Assembly (NCBI GenBank): GCA_052244495.1
Contig: JBQPXH010000003.1
DNA from: Cereibacter_A sp052244495
GTDB taxonomy: Bacteria > Pseudomonadota > Alphaproteobacteria > Rhodobacterales > Rhodobacteraceae
Direction: 5' to 3' (one strand)
DNA length: 64,000 nt
In this document: in pieces, positions 17,358 through 25,046 of the stretch
Numbering within the stretch: the first letter of the stretch is position 1
Layout of the letters: every line of letters begins with the position of its first letter
The notes under the pieces: model-generated
What the model was told of the DNA's origin: nothing
What the model saw: the letters and a program-made list of their open reading frames with translations, nothing else
Database searches by the model: none
Translations under genes and position numbers: made by a program

Positions 17358-17614
17358 CGCCTCTCCTCCTCTTTGCGCGGCGCATCCGCCGCCATGGACC
17401 GGTCCAGTTCGGCCAGCCGCTCTTCCAGCCGCTCGAGTTGCCCGTCGCAGGTCCGCAGTTCCTCCTCGGCGGTGGCTGCCCGTGCCTCTGCCCCGGCATC
17501 TCCGGCCGCGGCCTCGATCTCGAGGCCCGACAGCCGCGCCGCGATCCGCTGCCGCTCGGAGATGAGTTGCGACAGCTCGCCCACGAGCGCCAACCGTTCC
17601 GCAAGCGCCGTCAT
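17354..17614 (-). CDS. Small coiled-coil hypothetical protein
   Basis: An 86-residue protein that is almost entirely heptad-like and charged: LAERLALVGELSQLISERQ at the start and LERLEERLAELDRSM near the end, with an Ala/Gly/Glu break at about 40-55. This suggests a two-helix antiparallel hairpin. It overlaps both neighbours by 4 bp (ATGA at 17611-17614 and 17354-17357), so it is translated with them, probably as part of one complex. The frame stays open upstream but only as a shadow of the preceding gene. I recognise no family. Confidence 0.65.
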   Translation of the reverse strand: MTALAERLALVGELSQLISERQRIAARLSGLEIEAAAGDAGAEARAATAEEELRTCDGQLERLEERLAELDRSMAADAPRKEEERR

Positions 17615-18078
17615 TTCCGCCTCCGGCCCGCGGCGCGGACGGCGCTTTCCTCTGCCTGCAGCCGCTCGACGACCGCGCCGATCCCCTCGGCAAAACGCGC
17701 TTCCGCCATCTCGATGTGGCTTGCGATCGCGTCCCAGACGTCGATGCGCATGGTCGCCTCGGCATCGCCCGTCAGTTCCTCGATCTCGCGCAGGCGGAAC
17801 TGGCGCGCCAGCGACACGCCGGTAAAGACGAAGTCGCGCAGCTCGGAGGCATGGCTGTCGATGAAGAAGGGCAGCAGCGGATGCTCGTCCGGCGTCGCGC
17901 CGGCGGCGGCGAGCCGCTCGGTCAGGAAGGCGCGGAAATGGGCCTGCAGGATGTCCTGGCTCTCGCCGAGGAAGCGCATGACGAAGATGAGGTCCTGCGG
18001 CGCGCGCGAGAGCACGCGCTCGGCCACGAGGCGCGGCGCGGCGGGAGGGTCTAGCGGCAGATCGCGGGAACCGGACAT
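17611..18078 (-). CDS. Hypothetical protein, first gene of the rpoN operon
   Basis: A 155-residue soluble protein I do not recognise. It is mostly helical, with a proline-rich start (LPLDPPAAPR), a conserved-looking core (IFVMRFLGESQDILQAHFRAFLTERL, HPLLPFFIDSHASELRDFVFTGV) and a basic C-terminus (RAAGRRRK). GGAGGCGAG precedes the ATG at 18078. It starts a leftward operon of five genes (this, coiled-coil, WD40, 64-aa, rpoN) and faces the monooxygenase operon across a 646-bp divergent region. Its expression could therefore share the CGTTAC regulatory elements there. Confidence 0.65.
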   Translation of the reverse strand: MSGSRDLPLDPPAAPRLVAERVLSRAPQDLIFVMRFLGESQDILQAHFRAFLTERLAAAGATPDEHPLLPFFIDSHASELRDFVFTGVSLARQFRLREIEELTGDAEATMRIDVWDAIASHIEMAEARFAEGIGAVVERLQAEESAVRAAGRRRK

Positions 18079-18207
18079 GTCTCGCCTCCGTTGTCGGTGC
18101 GGACCTCGATCCTAGCAGCAGCGGGACAGGATCCGAGCGGCGGACGGCCTGAAAATGCATATGCAAAGCATCTTTTTTCGGTCTTGCCGCCGGGCATTGT
18201 CCCAAGC

Positions 18208-18361
18208 CGTTACGGCGCTCCGTTACAGGCGTTTCAAGCCGTTACGGGCGCAGGCGCAGCATTCGCGCGGCGGTGCGGAAACCGTCGCCACACCTCGCGA
18301 ATCGGCCAGAGGTGTTCGCCACCTGTAACGCTGAGACAGGTCAGCCGTTACAGCTGTAACG
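18208..18361. promoter_or_regulatory. Cluster of CGTTAC/GTAACG half-sites, probable upstream activator sites
   Basis: Six copies of one hexamer within 154 bp: CGTTAC at 18208, 18221, 18240 and 18346, and GTAACG at 18325 and 18356. The last two copies form a perfect 16-bp palindrome CGTTACAGCTGTAACG (18346-18361). The first and third are embedded in a 13-bp direct repeat CAAGCCGTTACGG (18203-18215, 18235-18247). The palindrome lies about 155 bp before the -24 element, the usual enhancer distance. The likely ligand is the Fis-type HTH of the activator encoded at 28091-30082; that is inference. Confidence 0.65.
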
Positions 18362-18515
18362 AAAGCTGCCTGCCGAACGGTCTGCCTGAAAACCGGGGGC
18401 AGGAAGGCGGCGACAAAAGCTGACTCTTCTACAAACTTTTTTGTCGAAGCGTGGCAGGCGGTTGTGCCGTGTCGCCCTGCTGTTCGGCGGGATTTTCGCC
18501 TGCACTGGTCGCCGC

Positions 18516-18531
18516 TGGCACCGCTCGTGCC
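18516..18531 (+). promoter_or_regulatory. Sigma-54 (-24/-12) promoter of the mim operon
   Basis: TGGCACCGCTCGTGCC keeps the invariant GG (-24) and GC (-12) exactly 10 bp apart and matches the consensus TGGCAC half completely. Transcription should start near 18542, giving a leader of about 180 nt before mimA. A second near match about 60 bp upstream (around 18450-18466) has an 11-bp GG-GC spacing and is rejected. Confidence 0.75.
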
Positions 18532-18724
18532 TCCTATCCCTGCATAACCGTCCGCCGGTCCTCCGGTGGCAGAAGAACGAAGGATGGGAGGAGACGCCGC
18601 CCCGCATGGCGCGGGCGGCATGGCAGGCCCCCGAACCTTTGCCGTGATCCGAGAGACAAGGCGGCCCCGCAAGGGCCGCAAGCCCGCGGGCCATCCGCCC
18701 GCGCCACACATGGAGGCTCATGGC

Positions 18725-20392
18725 ATGACGTCTTTGACGCTGAACAAGATCACCTCGCAACGCGGCATCTCTGTCGGCGAGGCGACGAAGAAGATCTCCG
18801 ATCTCGGCTGGAATCCGACCTACGTCCAGGAGGCGGCGACCTTCCCCACCGACTACAAGATCGCCAAGGCGCCGCGCGATCCGATGAAGCAGGTGCTGCG
18901 CTCCTACTTCCCGATGCAGGAAGAGAAGGACAACCGCGTCTATGGCGCGCTGGATGCGGCACTGCGCGGAGACATGTTCCGCAACGTCGAGCCGCGCTGG
19001 GTCGAGTGGATGAAGCTCTTCCTCGCCATCATCCCCTTCCCCGAGATCTCGGCCGCCCGCTCGATGGCGATGGTCGCGCGCCTTGCCCCCGGCGAGGACC
19101 TGCGCACCGGCTTCACCATGCAGATGGTCGACGAGTTCCGCCACTCCACGATCCAGATGAACCTGAAGAAGTGGTACATGGAGAACTACATCGACCCGGC
19201 GGGCTTCGACATCACCGAGGAAGCCTTCGGCAAGTGCTACGCGACCACCATCGGCCGACAGTTCGGCGAGGGCTTCATCACCGGCGACACGATGACGGCG
19301 GCCTGCATGTATCTGACGGTGGTCGCGGAAACGGCGTTCACCAACACGCTCTTCGTTGCCATGCCGTCGGAGGCCGCGCGCAACGGCGACTACGCCCTGC
19401 CGACGGTCTTCCTTTCCGTTCAATCGGATGAAAGCCGCCACATCGGCAACGGCCACTCGCTCTTGATGGCCGCGCTGAAGGAGCCCGAGAACCACCTGCT
19501 GCTCGAGCGTGACCTGCGCTACGCCTTCTGGCAGAACCACGCGATCGTCGATGCCGCCATCGGCACCTTCATCGAATACGGCACCACGAACCGCGACAAG
19601 GACAAGGAATCCTACGCGGAGATGTGGCACCGCTGGATCTTCGAGGACTACTACCGCACCTACATGCTGCCGCTGGAGAAATACGGCATCAAGGTGCACC
19701 ACGACGACGTGCACGAGGCGTGGAACCGGATCACCAAGAAGCACTACGTCCACAAGGTCGCCCAGTTCTTCGCGGTGGGCTGGCCGGTGAACTTCTGGCG
19801 GATCGAGGCCCAGACCGACAAGGACTTCGAGTGGTTCGAGGCGAAGTACCCCGGCTGGTACGCCGAATTCGGCGAGTTCTGGAAATGGTATGCGAAGCTC
19901 TCGAAGCCCGGCCAGAAGGTCATCACCTTCAACGAGGAAGTGGGCTACGTCTACCCGCACCGCTGCTGGTCCTGCCTCGTGCCCTGCCTGATCCGCGAGG
20001 ACATGGTGGTGGACGAGATCGACGGCCAGCTGCACACCTTCGCGCATGAACTGGACCGCTGGACCGCCGTCGAGGCCTTCGCCGACGAATACCAGGGCCG
20101 GCCGACCCCCGCGATGGGCCGCTTCTCGGGCAAGCGCGAGTGGGAGACGCTGTATCACGGCTGGGATCTCGCCGACGCGATCAAGGACCTGAACTTCGTC
20201 CGCGACGACGGCAAGACGCTGACCCCGCAGCCGCACCTGCGCTTCGACGACAAGGACATGTGGACGCTCGACGACGTGCGTGGTCACACGCTGCTCTCGC
20301 CGCTCACGCTCCTGCGCGAGATGAGCCCCGAGGCGCGCGAGCAGCACATCGCCGACTACCGCGCGGGCTTCACGATCAACACCTGCCACTGA
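18725..20392 (+). CDS. mimA: Soluble di-iron monooxygenase alpha (hydroxylase large) subunit
   Basis: A 555-residue catalytic subunit of a propane 2-monooxygenase/MimA-type soluble di-iron monooxygenase. It hydroxylates a small hydrocarbon, ketone or phenol using O2 and electrons from the reductase. The four-helix bundle ligands are visible: E107 (FPEISAAR), E137 and H140 (DEFRH), E202 (VAETAF), E236 and H239 (DESRH). These are the two paired E-plus-ExxH sets of the superfamily. The start at 18725 has GGAGG 8 bases upstream; an in-frame ATG at 18710 overlaps that SD and is unlikely. It is the first gene of an operon running to 27843 under a sigma-54 promoter. The natural substrate is not decidable from sequence. 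Confidence 0.92.
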   Translation: MTSLTLNKITSQRGISVGEATKKISDLGWNPTYVQEAATFPTDYKIAKAPRDPMKQVLRSYFPMQEEKDNRVYGALDAALRGDMFRNVEPRWVEWMKLFLAIIPFPEISAARSMAMVARLAPGEDLRTGFTMQMVDEFRHSTIQMNLKKWYMENYIDPAGFDITEEAFGKCYATTIGRQFGEGFITGDTMTAACMYLTVVAETAFTNTLFVAMPSEAARNGDYALPTVFLSVQSDESRHIGNGHSLLMAALKEPENHLLLERDLRYAFWQNHAIVDAAIGTFIEYGTTNRDKDKESYAEMWHRWIFEDYYRTYMLPLEKYGIKVHHDDVHEAWNRITKKHYVHKVAQFFAVGWPVNFWRIEAQTDKDFEWFEAKYPGWYAEFGEFWKWYAKLSKPGQKVITFNEEVGYVYPHRCWSCLVPCLIREDMVVDEIDGQLHTFAHELDRWTAVEAFADEYQGRPTPAMGRFSGKREWETLYHGWDLADAIKDLNFVRDDGKTLTPQPHLRFDDKDMWTLDDVRGHTLLSPLTLLREMSPEAREQHIADYRAGFTINTCH

Positions 20393-20402
20393 CCAAGACC
20401 CG

Positions 20403-20422
20403 GGGGGCCGGCGACGGCCCCC
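20403..20422 (+). other. Intercistronic hairpin after mimA
   Basis: GGGGGCCG (20403-20410) and CGGCCCCC (20415-20422) form a perfect 8-bp stem with a 4-nt loop between the mimA stop and mimB. With no T-run and downstream genes in the same operon, it more likely stabilises the mimA 3' end or attenuates than terminates. Confidence 0.5.
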
Positions 20423-20462
20423 TTCCAGACGGCACGAACGGACGGCAGGGAGGCCGAACCGA

Positions 20463-21557
20463 ATGGGCGTTCATACCGCAGCCAAGCAAACCGAGACCGC
20501 GGTCGAGACCCACACCGTGCGGCTCGAGCCGGTCGGCGTGGAATTCGAGGTGCGCGAGGACGAGACCGTGCTCGAGGCGGCCTTCCGGCAGGGCATCGCG
20601 CTGCCGCACGGCTGCAAGGAGGGCCAGTGCTCGGCCTGCAAATGCGTCCTCGTCGAGGGCGAGGTCGATCTGCTGAAGTATTCCACCTTCGCGCTGAACG
20701 ATTCCGAGCGCGAGAGCGGCCACATCCTGATGTGCCGCACGATGGTGCTCGACGACCTGACCATCGACCTTCTGAACTATGACGAGGAGGTCCTGTCCAA
20801 GTCGATCCCGGTGAGAACCTTTGCTGGCCGCATCACCGGCTTCGGCGCCCTCACCCACGACATCCGCGGCGTCGAGATCGAGATCGACGCCCCCCTGAAA
20901 TTCTGGGCCGGACAGTATGTCGACATCACCGTCACCACCGAAGAAGGGGAGACGATTACGCGGTCGTTCTCCATGGCAAATCCGCCGGGCGAAACCCAGA
21001 AACTGCGCTTCATCATCAAGAAGTACCCCGACGGAAAGTTCTCAAACCAGCTCGACAGCGGCGGGATCCGGCTCGGAGCCTCCGTCTCCGTCACCGGGCC
21101 CTACGGGATGTGCTTCCGGCGCGAAGGACGCGAAGGACCGGTGATCCTCGTCGGCGCGGGATCAGGCATGTCGCCGGTCTGGTCGATCCTGCACGATCAC
21201 CTGGCCTCGGGCGAGGACCGAGAGGTGCTCTTCTTCTACGGCGCCCGCACGCCCGAGGACCTGTTCCATCTGGATGAGATCGCGGCCCTCACCGAGGCCC
21301 ATCCCTCGGTCCGGTTCATCCCGGTCCTGTCCCATGCCGCCGTGGATTGCGGCTGGGAGGGCGAGCGCGGCTTCGTCCACGAGGCGGTCTCTCGCATCCT
21401 GCGCGAGGAGGGGATCGAGGGCCAGGGCGACGTCTATGCCTGCGGGCCGCCGCCGATGATCGACGCGCTGCAGCCCGTGCTCTTCATGCTCGATTTCGAC
21501 AGCGATCGCATCTTCTTCGACCGCTTCACCACCACCTCCGGCGCATCGGGACACTGA
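20463..21557 (+). CDS. mimB: Monooxygenase NADH:acceptor reductase
   Basis: A 364-residue electron-transfer flavoprotein that feeds NAD(P)H electrons to the di-iron centre. Residues 1-110 are a plant-type [2Fe-2S] ferredoxin domain with ligands C51, C56, C59 and C91. A ferredoxin-reductase FAD domain follows (RSFSMANPPGE is the flavin-binding segment), then an NAD domain with VGAGSGMSPVWSIL and a C-terminal YACGPPPMIDA. Length and domain order match reductases of groups 5 and 6 of the soluble di-iron monooxygenases. The start at 20463 has GGGAGG about 10 bases upstream. A gap of 70 bp, with a hairpin, follows mimA. Confidence 0.92.
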   Translation: MGVHTAAKQTETAVETHTVRLEPVGVEFEVREDETVLEAAFRQGIALPHGCKEGQCSACKCVLVEGEVDLLKYSTFALNDSERESGHILMCRTMVLDDLTIDLLNYDEEVLSKSIPVRTFAGRITGFGALTHDIRGVEIEIDAPLKFWAGQYVDITVTTEEGETITRSFSMANPPGETQKLRFIIKKYPDGKFSNQLDSGGIRLGASVSVTGPYGMCFRREGREGPVILVGAGSGMSPVWSILHDHLASGEDREVLFFYGARTPEDLFHLDEIAALTEAHPSVRFIPVLSHAAVDCGWEGERGFVHEAVSRILREEGIEGQGDVYACGPPPMIDALQPVLFMLDFDSDRIFFDRFTTTSGASGH

Positions 21558-21587
21558 CGCCGGCCATTTCACCAGGGAGGACGACCA

Positions 21588-22646
21588 ATGCCAGCACTTT
21601 CGAGTTCCGTGGGCTCCGGCGCGGCAGGAGCGGCGATCTTCGCGGGCTCTGCCAGCCGGCGCTACAACTACTTCGAGCCGCGCGGCAAGCGGGCGACGCA
21701 TTACGAGGACGTCACCTGTGACGTCCAGCCCGATCCCGAGCGCTACCTGATTCAGGACTGGATCATCAGCTTCTCGAACGGCAAGGGTGCCTACACCAAG
21801 GACAACACCCATGCCCGCAGCTCGAACTGGCATGCCTTCCGGGCGCCTGATCAGGAGTGGGAGCGGACGCATTACCAGCGCCAGTCGAAGATCGAGACCA
21901 TGGTGCAGTCGGTGATCGCGAATGCCCGCAAGGCCGGCGCGCCCCGCGCCTTCGACCGTGCCTGGGTCAAGATCCTCCAGACCCATCTGGGCGCCTGGAA
22001 GCACGCGGAATTCGGGCTCGGCACCTCGCTGATGCAGGCGCAGCGCTACGGCTACACCCAGATGATCAACAACGCGACGCTGACCAACGCCTCCTACAAG
22101 ATGCGGCTCGCGCAGGACATCACGCTCTATCTGGCCGAGATCGGCATGGACATCGAGGGCTGGGACGACGAGGCCGGCAAGCGCGCCTGGCTCGAGGATC
22201 CGGTCTGGCAGCCCTGCCGCGAGGCGGTCGAGACGATCATGGGGACCGAGGACTACCTCGAGCAGTATTTCGCGATCAACCTGATCTTCGAGCCGCTGGT
22301 GGGCGAGCTCTTCCGCTCGGGCTTCCTGATGCAGGCTGCGGCGGCCAACAACGACTTCATCACGCCTCCGGTGATCTCGGCGGCCGAGGCCGATTACGAG
22401 CGCAACCTCGCGAATACCATCGACCTGATGTATCTGCTGGTCAGCGACAACGAGCATGCCGAGGCCAACCGGGCGCTCTTCCAGACCTGGATCGGCAAGC
22501 ACACAGCTCTGGCCGACAGGGCCGCGGCGGCGCTCCAGCCGATCTGGTCGCAGCCCCACTCGAAACCCGTCAGCTTCGAGGATGTCCGCGCCGTCTCGCA
22601 TGAGCGGGTGGACCACATTCTCGGCGAACTCGGCCTTTCCCGCTAA
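21588..22646 (+). CDS. mimC: Soluble di-iron monooxygenase beta (hydroxylase small) subunit
   Basis: A 352-residue structural beta subunit, paralogous in fold to the alpha subunit but without the di-iron ligands. Segments such as SRRYNYFEPRGKRATHYEDVT, YLIQDWIISFSNGKGAYTKDN and WGFLMQAAAANNDF-like helices (actual GFLMQAAAANNDFITP) are typical of MimC/PrmC/PrmB chains. It dimerises with MimA to build the alpha2beta2 hydroxylase. GGGAGGACGACC lies just before the ATG at 21588. It is spaced 30 bp from mimB and 11 bp from mimD, so it belongs to the operon core. No truncation or unusual composition is seen. Confidence 0.9.
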   Translation: MPALSSSVGSGAAGAAIFAGSASRRYNYFEPRGKRATHYEDVTCDVQPDPERYLIQDWIISFSNGKGAYTKDNTHARSSNWHAFRAPDQEWERTHYQRQSKIETMVQSVIANARKAGAPRAFDRAWVKILQTHLGAWKHAEFGLGTSLMQAQRYGYTQMINNATLTNASYKMRLAQDITLYLAEIGMDIEGWDDEAGKRAWLEDPVWQPCREAVETIMGTEDYLEQYFAINLIFEPLVGELFRSGFLMQAAAANNDFITPPVISAAEADYERNLANTIDLMYLLVSDNEHAEANRALFQTWIGKHTALADRAAAALQPIWSQPHSKPVSFEDVRAVSHERVDHILGELGLSR

Positions 22647-22657
22647 GGAGACCAGAC

Positions 22658-23026
22658 ATGTCGATCGCAGCCCGCGACAGCAGCAAGTCCAACATCTTCA
22701 AGTCGATGAAGGACATCACCTTCGAACAGACCATCTCGCACCAGTGCGGGGTCACCATGAACGACTCGGTCGAGGCCCGCGCCATCGCCGAGTTCATGGA
22801 CCAGGATCCGGCCGTGACCGTCACCTACAACCCCGCGCTGATCCGCATCGACGGCGAGGGCAAGCTGATCTTCAAGATGGACGAGATCAGCGAGTTCCTC
22901 GGCAAGGACATGACGGCCGAGATGTTCGAGGTGAACACCTCGACCCACTACGGCCGCATGGTGCGGGTGGACGACAATACCGTGATCCTGTTCGGAAACA
23001 TGGACGAGGTCTTCGAATACATCTGA
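22658..23026 (+). CDS. mimD: Monooxygenase coupling/effector protein
   Basis: A 122-residue cofactor-less coupling protein of the MmoB/DmpM family. It binds the hydroxylase and tunes substrate access and oxygen activation. Matching features are the length, the acidic character, and the sequence VTMNDSVEARAIAEFMDQDPAVTVTYNPALIRIDGEGKLIF. AAGGAG precedes the ATG at 22658. Together with mimA, mimB and mimC it completes the four polypeptides needed for monooxygenase activity. A 7-bp-stem hairpin (23029-23035 with 23045-23051) follows its stop. Confidence 0.9.
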   Translation: MSIAARDSSKSNIFKSMKDITFEQTISHQCGVTMNDSVEARAIAEFMDQDPAVTVTYNPALIRIDGEGKLIFKMDEISEFLGKDMTAEMFEVNTSTHYGRMVRVDDNTVILFGNMDEVFEYI

Positions 23027-23028
23027 CC

Positions 23029-23051
23029 GACCCGGGGCGGGCCTCCGGGTC
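23029..23051 (+). other. Intercistronic hairpin after mimD
   Basis: GACCCGG (23029-23035) pairs with CCGGGTC (23045-23051) across 9 nt, between the core monooxygenase genes and the accessory genes. It may set a lower mRNA level for the downstream half of the operon. Confidence 0.45.
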
Positions 23052-23085
23052 CGCCCTGCCCCATCGAGATGACAGGGAGGAAGAC

Positions 23086-24108
23086 ATGTACAGAACCGCC
23101 GATGGCCGCGAGATCTTCATCGTGGATGCGCATACCCATTTCTGGGACGGCAGCCCCGAGAACCAGGCCAATATCCACGGCAAGCAGTTCATCGACTGCT
23201 TCTACGCCTATCATTCGGCATTGAGCCCGAAGGAAGAGGTCTGGGAGAAGTCCCGGTTCGAAAAGTACTCCGAGGACGACATTTATCGCGACCTGTTCGT
23301 GGACGGGCCGGACGACATGGCGATCATCCAGACGACCGTGCTCGGCGACTTCTACAAGACCGGCTTCGGCTGCATCGAACGGGCGACGAAAATGGCGTCG
23401 CGCAATCCGGGCCGCTTCATCGTGAACGGGGCCTTCGACCCGCGCGACGGCGAGAAGGCGCTGGAATACATCCACTACATGAAGGAGACGCACGACATCC
23501 AGGGCGTGAAGCTCTACACCGCCGAATGGCACGGCGACAGCCGCGGCTGGAAGCTCACCGACCCTGCCGCCTACAAGTGCTTCGAGCTCTGCGAGAAGCT
23601 CGGCATCCGCAACATGCACGTCCACAAGGGTCCGACCATCATCCCGCTGTCGAAGGACGCCTTCTCGGTGGGCGACGTGGACGATGCCGCGACGGATTTC
23701 CAGGGCCTGAACTGGATCGTGGAACATTGCGGCCTGCCGCGGCTCGACGACTTCTGCTGGATCGCCGTGCAGGAGACCAACGTCTACGGCGGACTCGCCG
23801 TGGCGCTGCCCTTCATCCATACGCGGCCGCGCTACTTTGCCGAGGTCATTTCCGAACTTCTGTTCTGGCTCGGTCCGGACAAGATCCTCTTCGGCTCGGA
23901 CTATGCGATCTGGACGCCGCAGTGGCTGGTCGACCGGTTCTGGAACTTCCAGATCCCCGAGGACATCGCGGCCGAACGGGGGGTGCAGCTCACCGACGAG
24001 ATCAAGGAGAAGATCCTCGGGCTGAACGCGGCGCGCATCTACGGCATCGACGTGGACGCCAAGCGGCGCGACTTTGCGGACCATCCGGTCCTGATCGCGG
24101 CGGAGTAG
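23086..24108 (+). CDS. Amidohydrolase-family metal-dependent hydrolase of the mim operon
   Basis: A 340-residue protein of the amidohydrolase_2 (TIM-barrel) family. Metal-binding features include the N-terminal HxH in DAHTHFW, an internal His in NMHVHKGPT, IVEHCGLPR, and the C-terminal Asp in LFGSDYAIW. Members of this family are hydrolases or decarboxylases. An equivalent gene sits at the same place in mycobacterial mimABCD clusters, as I recall them, but its role there is not established. It could hydrolyse a lactone or ester, decarboxylate an acid, or aid metallocentre maturation. GGGAGG precedes the ATG at 23086. It is 59 bp after mimD and 4 bp before the next start. Confidence 0.8.
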   Translation: MYRTADGREIFIVDAHTHFWDGSPENQANIHGKQFIDCFYAYHSALSPKEEVWEKSRFEKYSEDDIYRDLFVDGPDDMAIIQTTVLGDFYKTGFGCIERATKMASRNPGRFIVNGAFDPRDGEKALEYIHYMKETHDIQGVKLYTAEWHGDSRGWKLTDPAAYKCFELCEKLGIRNMHVHKGPTIIPLSKDAFSVGDVDDAATDFQGLNWIVEHCGLPRLDDFCWIAVQETNVYGGLAVALPFIHTRPRYFAEVISELLFWLGPDKILFGSDYAIWTPQWLVDRFWNFQIPEDIAAERGVQLTDEIKEKILGLNAARIYGIDVDAKRRDFADHPVLIAAE

Positions 24109-24112
24109 GCCC

Positions 24113-24907
24113 ATGCAGGTGCCGACAACCGGAAAGGGGGCCCAGGTCTGGGCCCGCCTCGCCCGCGTGGCGGACCCCGAACTCGACGAGCCGGTCACGG
24201 ATCTCGGCTTCGTCGAGCGCCTTGCGGTCCTGCGCGACCGGGTGGAGGTGGACTTCCGCCTGCCGACCTACTGGTGCTCGCCCAATTTCGCCTTCCTCAT
24301 GGCCGAGGGCATCCGCCGTGAGGTGGCAGCCCTGCCCTGGGTCGCGCAGGTCCGGGTGCGGCTGCTCGACCACCTCTTCGCCGACAAGGTGAACCGCGGC
24401 GTGAACGAGGGCCTGACCTTCGGCGAGGTCTTTGCCGAGGAAGAGGGCGGCGATCTGGCCGAGCTTCGTGCCAAGTTCGAGGAGAAGGCCTTCCAGCGCC
24501 GGCAGGAGGCGGTGCTGCTCGCGCTGCGCGAGCGGCGCCTGCCCGAGGAGGAGGTCTGCGCCATGACGCTGGGCGATCTCGACCGGCTGCGCTTCGCCGG
24601 CGGCAGCGGGGCGGTCGAACTGCCGCGCTACCGGACGATCCTGCGCGACACGCTGCGTGCGGTCGAGCCGCAGGACCCGGCCTTCGTGACCTGGGAGGGT
24701 GATCCGCTGACGCCCGCGACGCTGCCGCGCCACATGGCGCGCCTGCGCTCGGTCCGGATCAACATGGAGTTCAACGGCGCGCTCTGCCGCGGCCTGCAGG
24801 CCGCGCGCTACCGCGACGCGCCCGAAGTGACCCCGGAGGAACCGGAGCTGATCGACTTCATCCTTGGCCGCGTGCCCCCGCGCGAGCCTGTCGCGAACCG
24901 CTTCTGA
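24113..24907 (+). CDS. DUF59 (MIP18/SufT-like) domain protein of the mim operon
   Basis: A 264-residue protein with an N-terminal DUF59 domain: VADPELDEPVTDLGFVERL followed by YWCSPNFAFLMAEGIRREVAALP, where the Cys is the conserved one. DUF59 proteins assist iron-sulfur or iron cofactor assembly (SufT, PaaD, MIP18). The C-terminal 160 residues are a helical, charged extension that I cannot assign. In this operon a role in loading the di-iron hydroxylase or the reductase cluster is plausible but unproved. The start at 24113 lies 4 bp after the amidohydrolase stop with GGAG upstream. A hairpin overlaps its own stop codon. Confidence 0.8.
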   Translation: MQVPTTGKGAQVWARLARVADPELDEPVTDLGFVERLAVLRDRVEVDFRLPTYWCSPNFAFLMAEGIRREVAALPWVAQVRVRLLDHLFADKVNRGVNEGLTFGEVFAEEEGGDLAELRAKFEEKAFQRRQEAVLLALRERRLPEEEVCAMTLGDLDRLRFAGGSGAVELPRYRTILRDTLRAVEPQDPAFVTWEGDPLTPATLPRHMARLRSVRINMEFNGALCRGLQAARYRDAPEVTPEEPELIDFILGRVPPREPVANRF

Positions 24908-24935
24908 CCGGCGCCGGCCGGGATGCCGGCCGGTC
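24906..24935 (+). other. Hairpin overlapping the DUF59 gene stop
   Basis: GACCGGC (24906-24912) pairs with GCCGGTC (24929-24935), and further GC pairing is possible inside. It starts within the TGA of the DUF59 gene and lies 110 bp before the chaperonin gene. No T-run. Confidence 0.4.
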
Positions 24936-25046
24936 GCTTCGCACCGCACCCGCGGTGGCCACTGACGCCAGAGCCAGCCGCCGAAGGGCGGCGCGCCAAC
25001 CAAATGCAGGAACGCCCCGCCCCGGCGGCGGCGCAGGGAGGAAGAC

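Larger units (their letters stand above)
18079..18724. promoter_or_regulatory. Divergent regulatory region, rpoN operon / mim operon
   Basis: 646 bp without a credible gene. From left to right it holds a TGCATATGCA palindrome (18156-18165), a cluster of CGTTAC half-sites (18208-18361), an AT-richer stretch (about 18410-18450) that could allow DNA bending, a -24/-12 promoter (18516-18531), and a leader of about 180 nt before the mimA start. The order of upstream sites, bendable DNA and -24/-12 box is the standard plan of a sigma-54 enhancer-dependent promoter. Confidence 0.7.

Noticed and set aside
18125..18175. Leftward -24/-12 promoter for the rpoN operon
   Set aside because: Checked GC-N10-CC on the plus strand in this stretch; no match with acceptable flanks.
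18450..18466. Second possible -24/-12 box (GTGGCAGGCGGTTGTGCC)
   Set aside because: The GG to GC spacing is 11 bp, not 10, which sigma-54 does not tolerate.
18341..20389. A 682-codon leftward open frame opposite mimA
   Set aside because: Composition (Val/Arg/His/Glu-rich, no motifs) is that of an antisense shadow of a high-GC gene; mimA has all catalytic residues.
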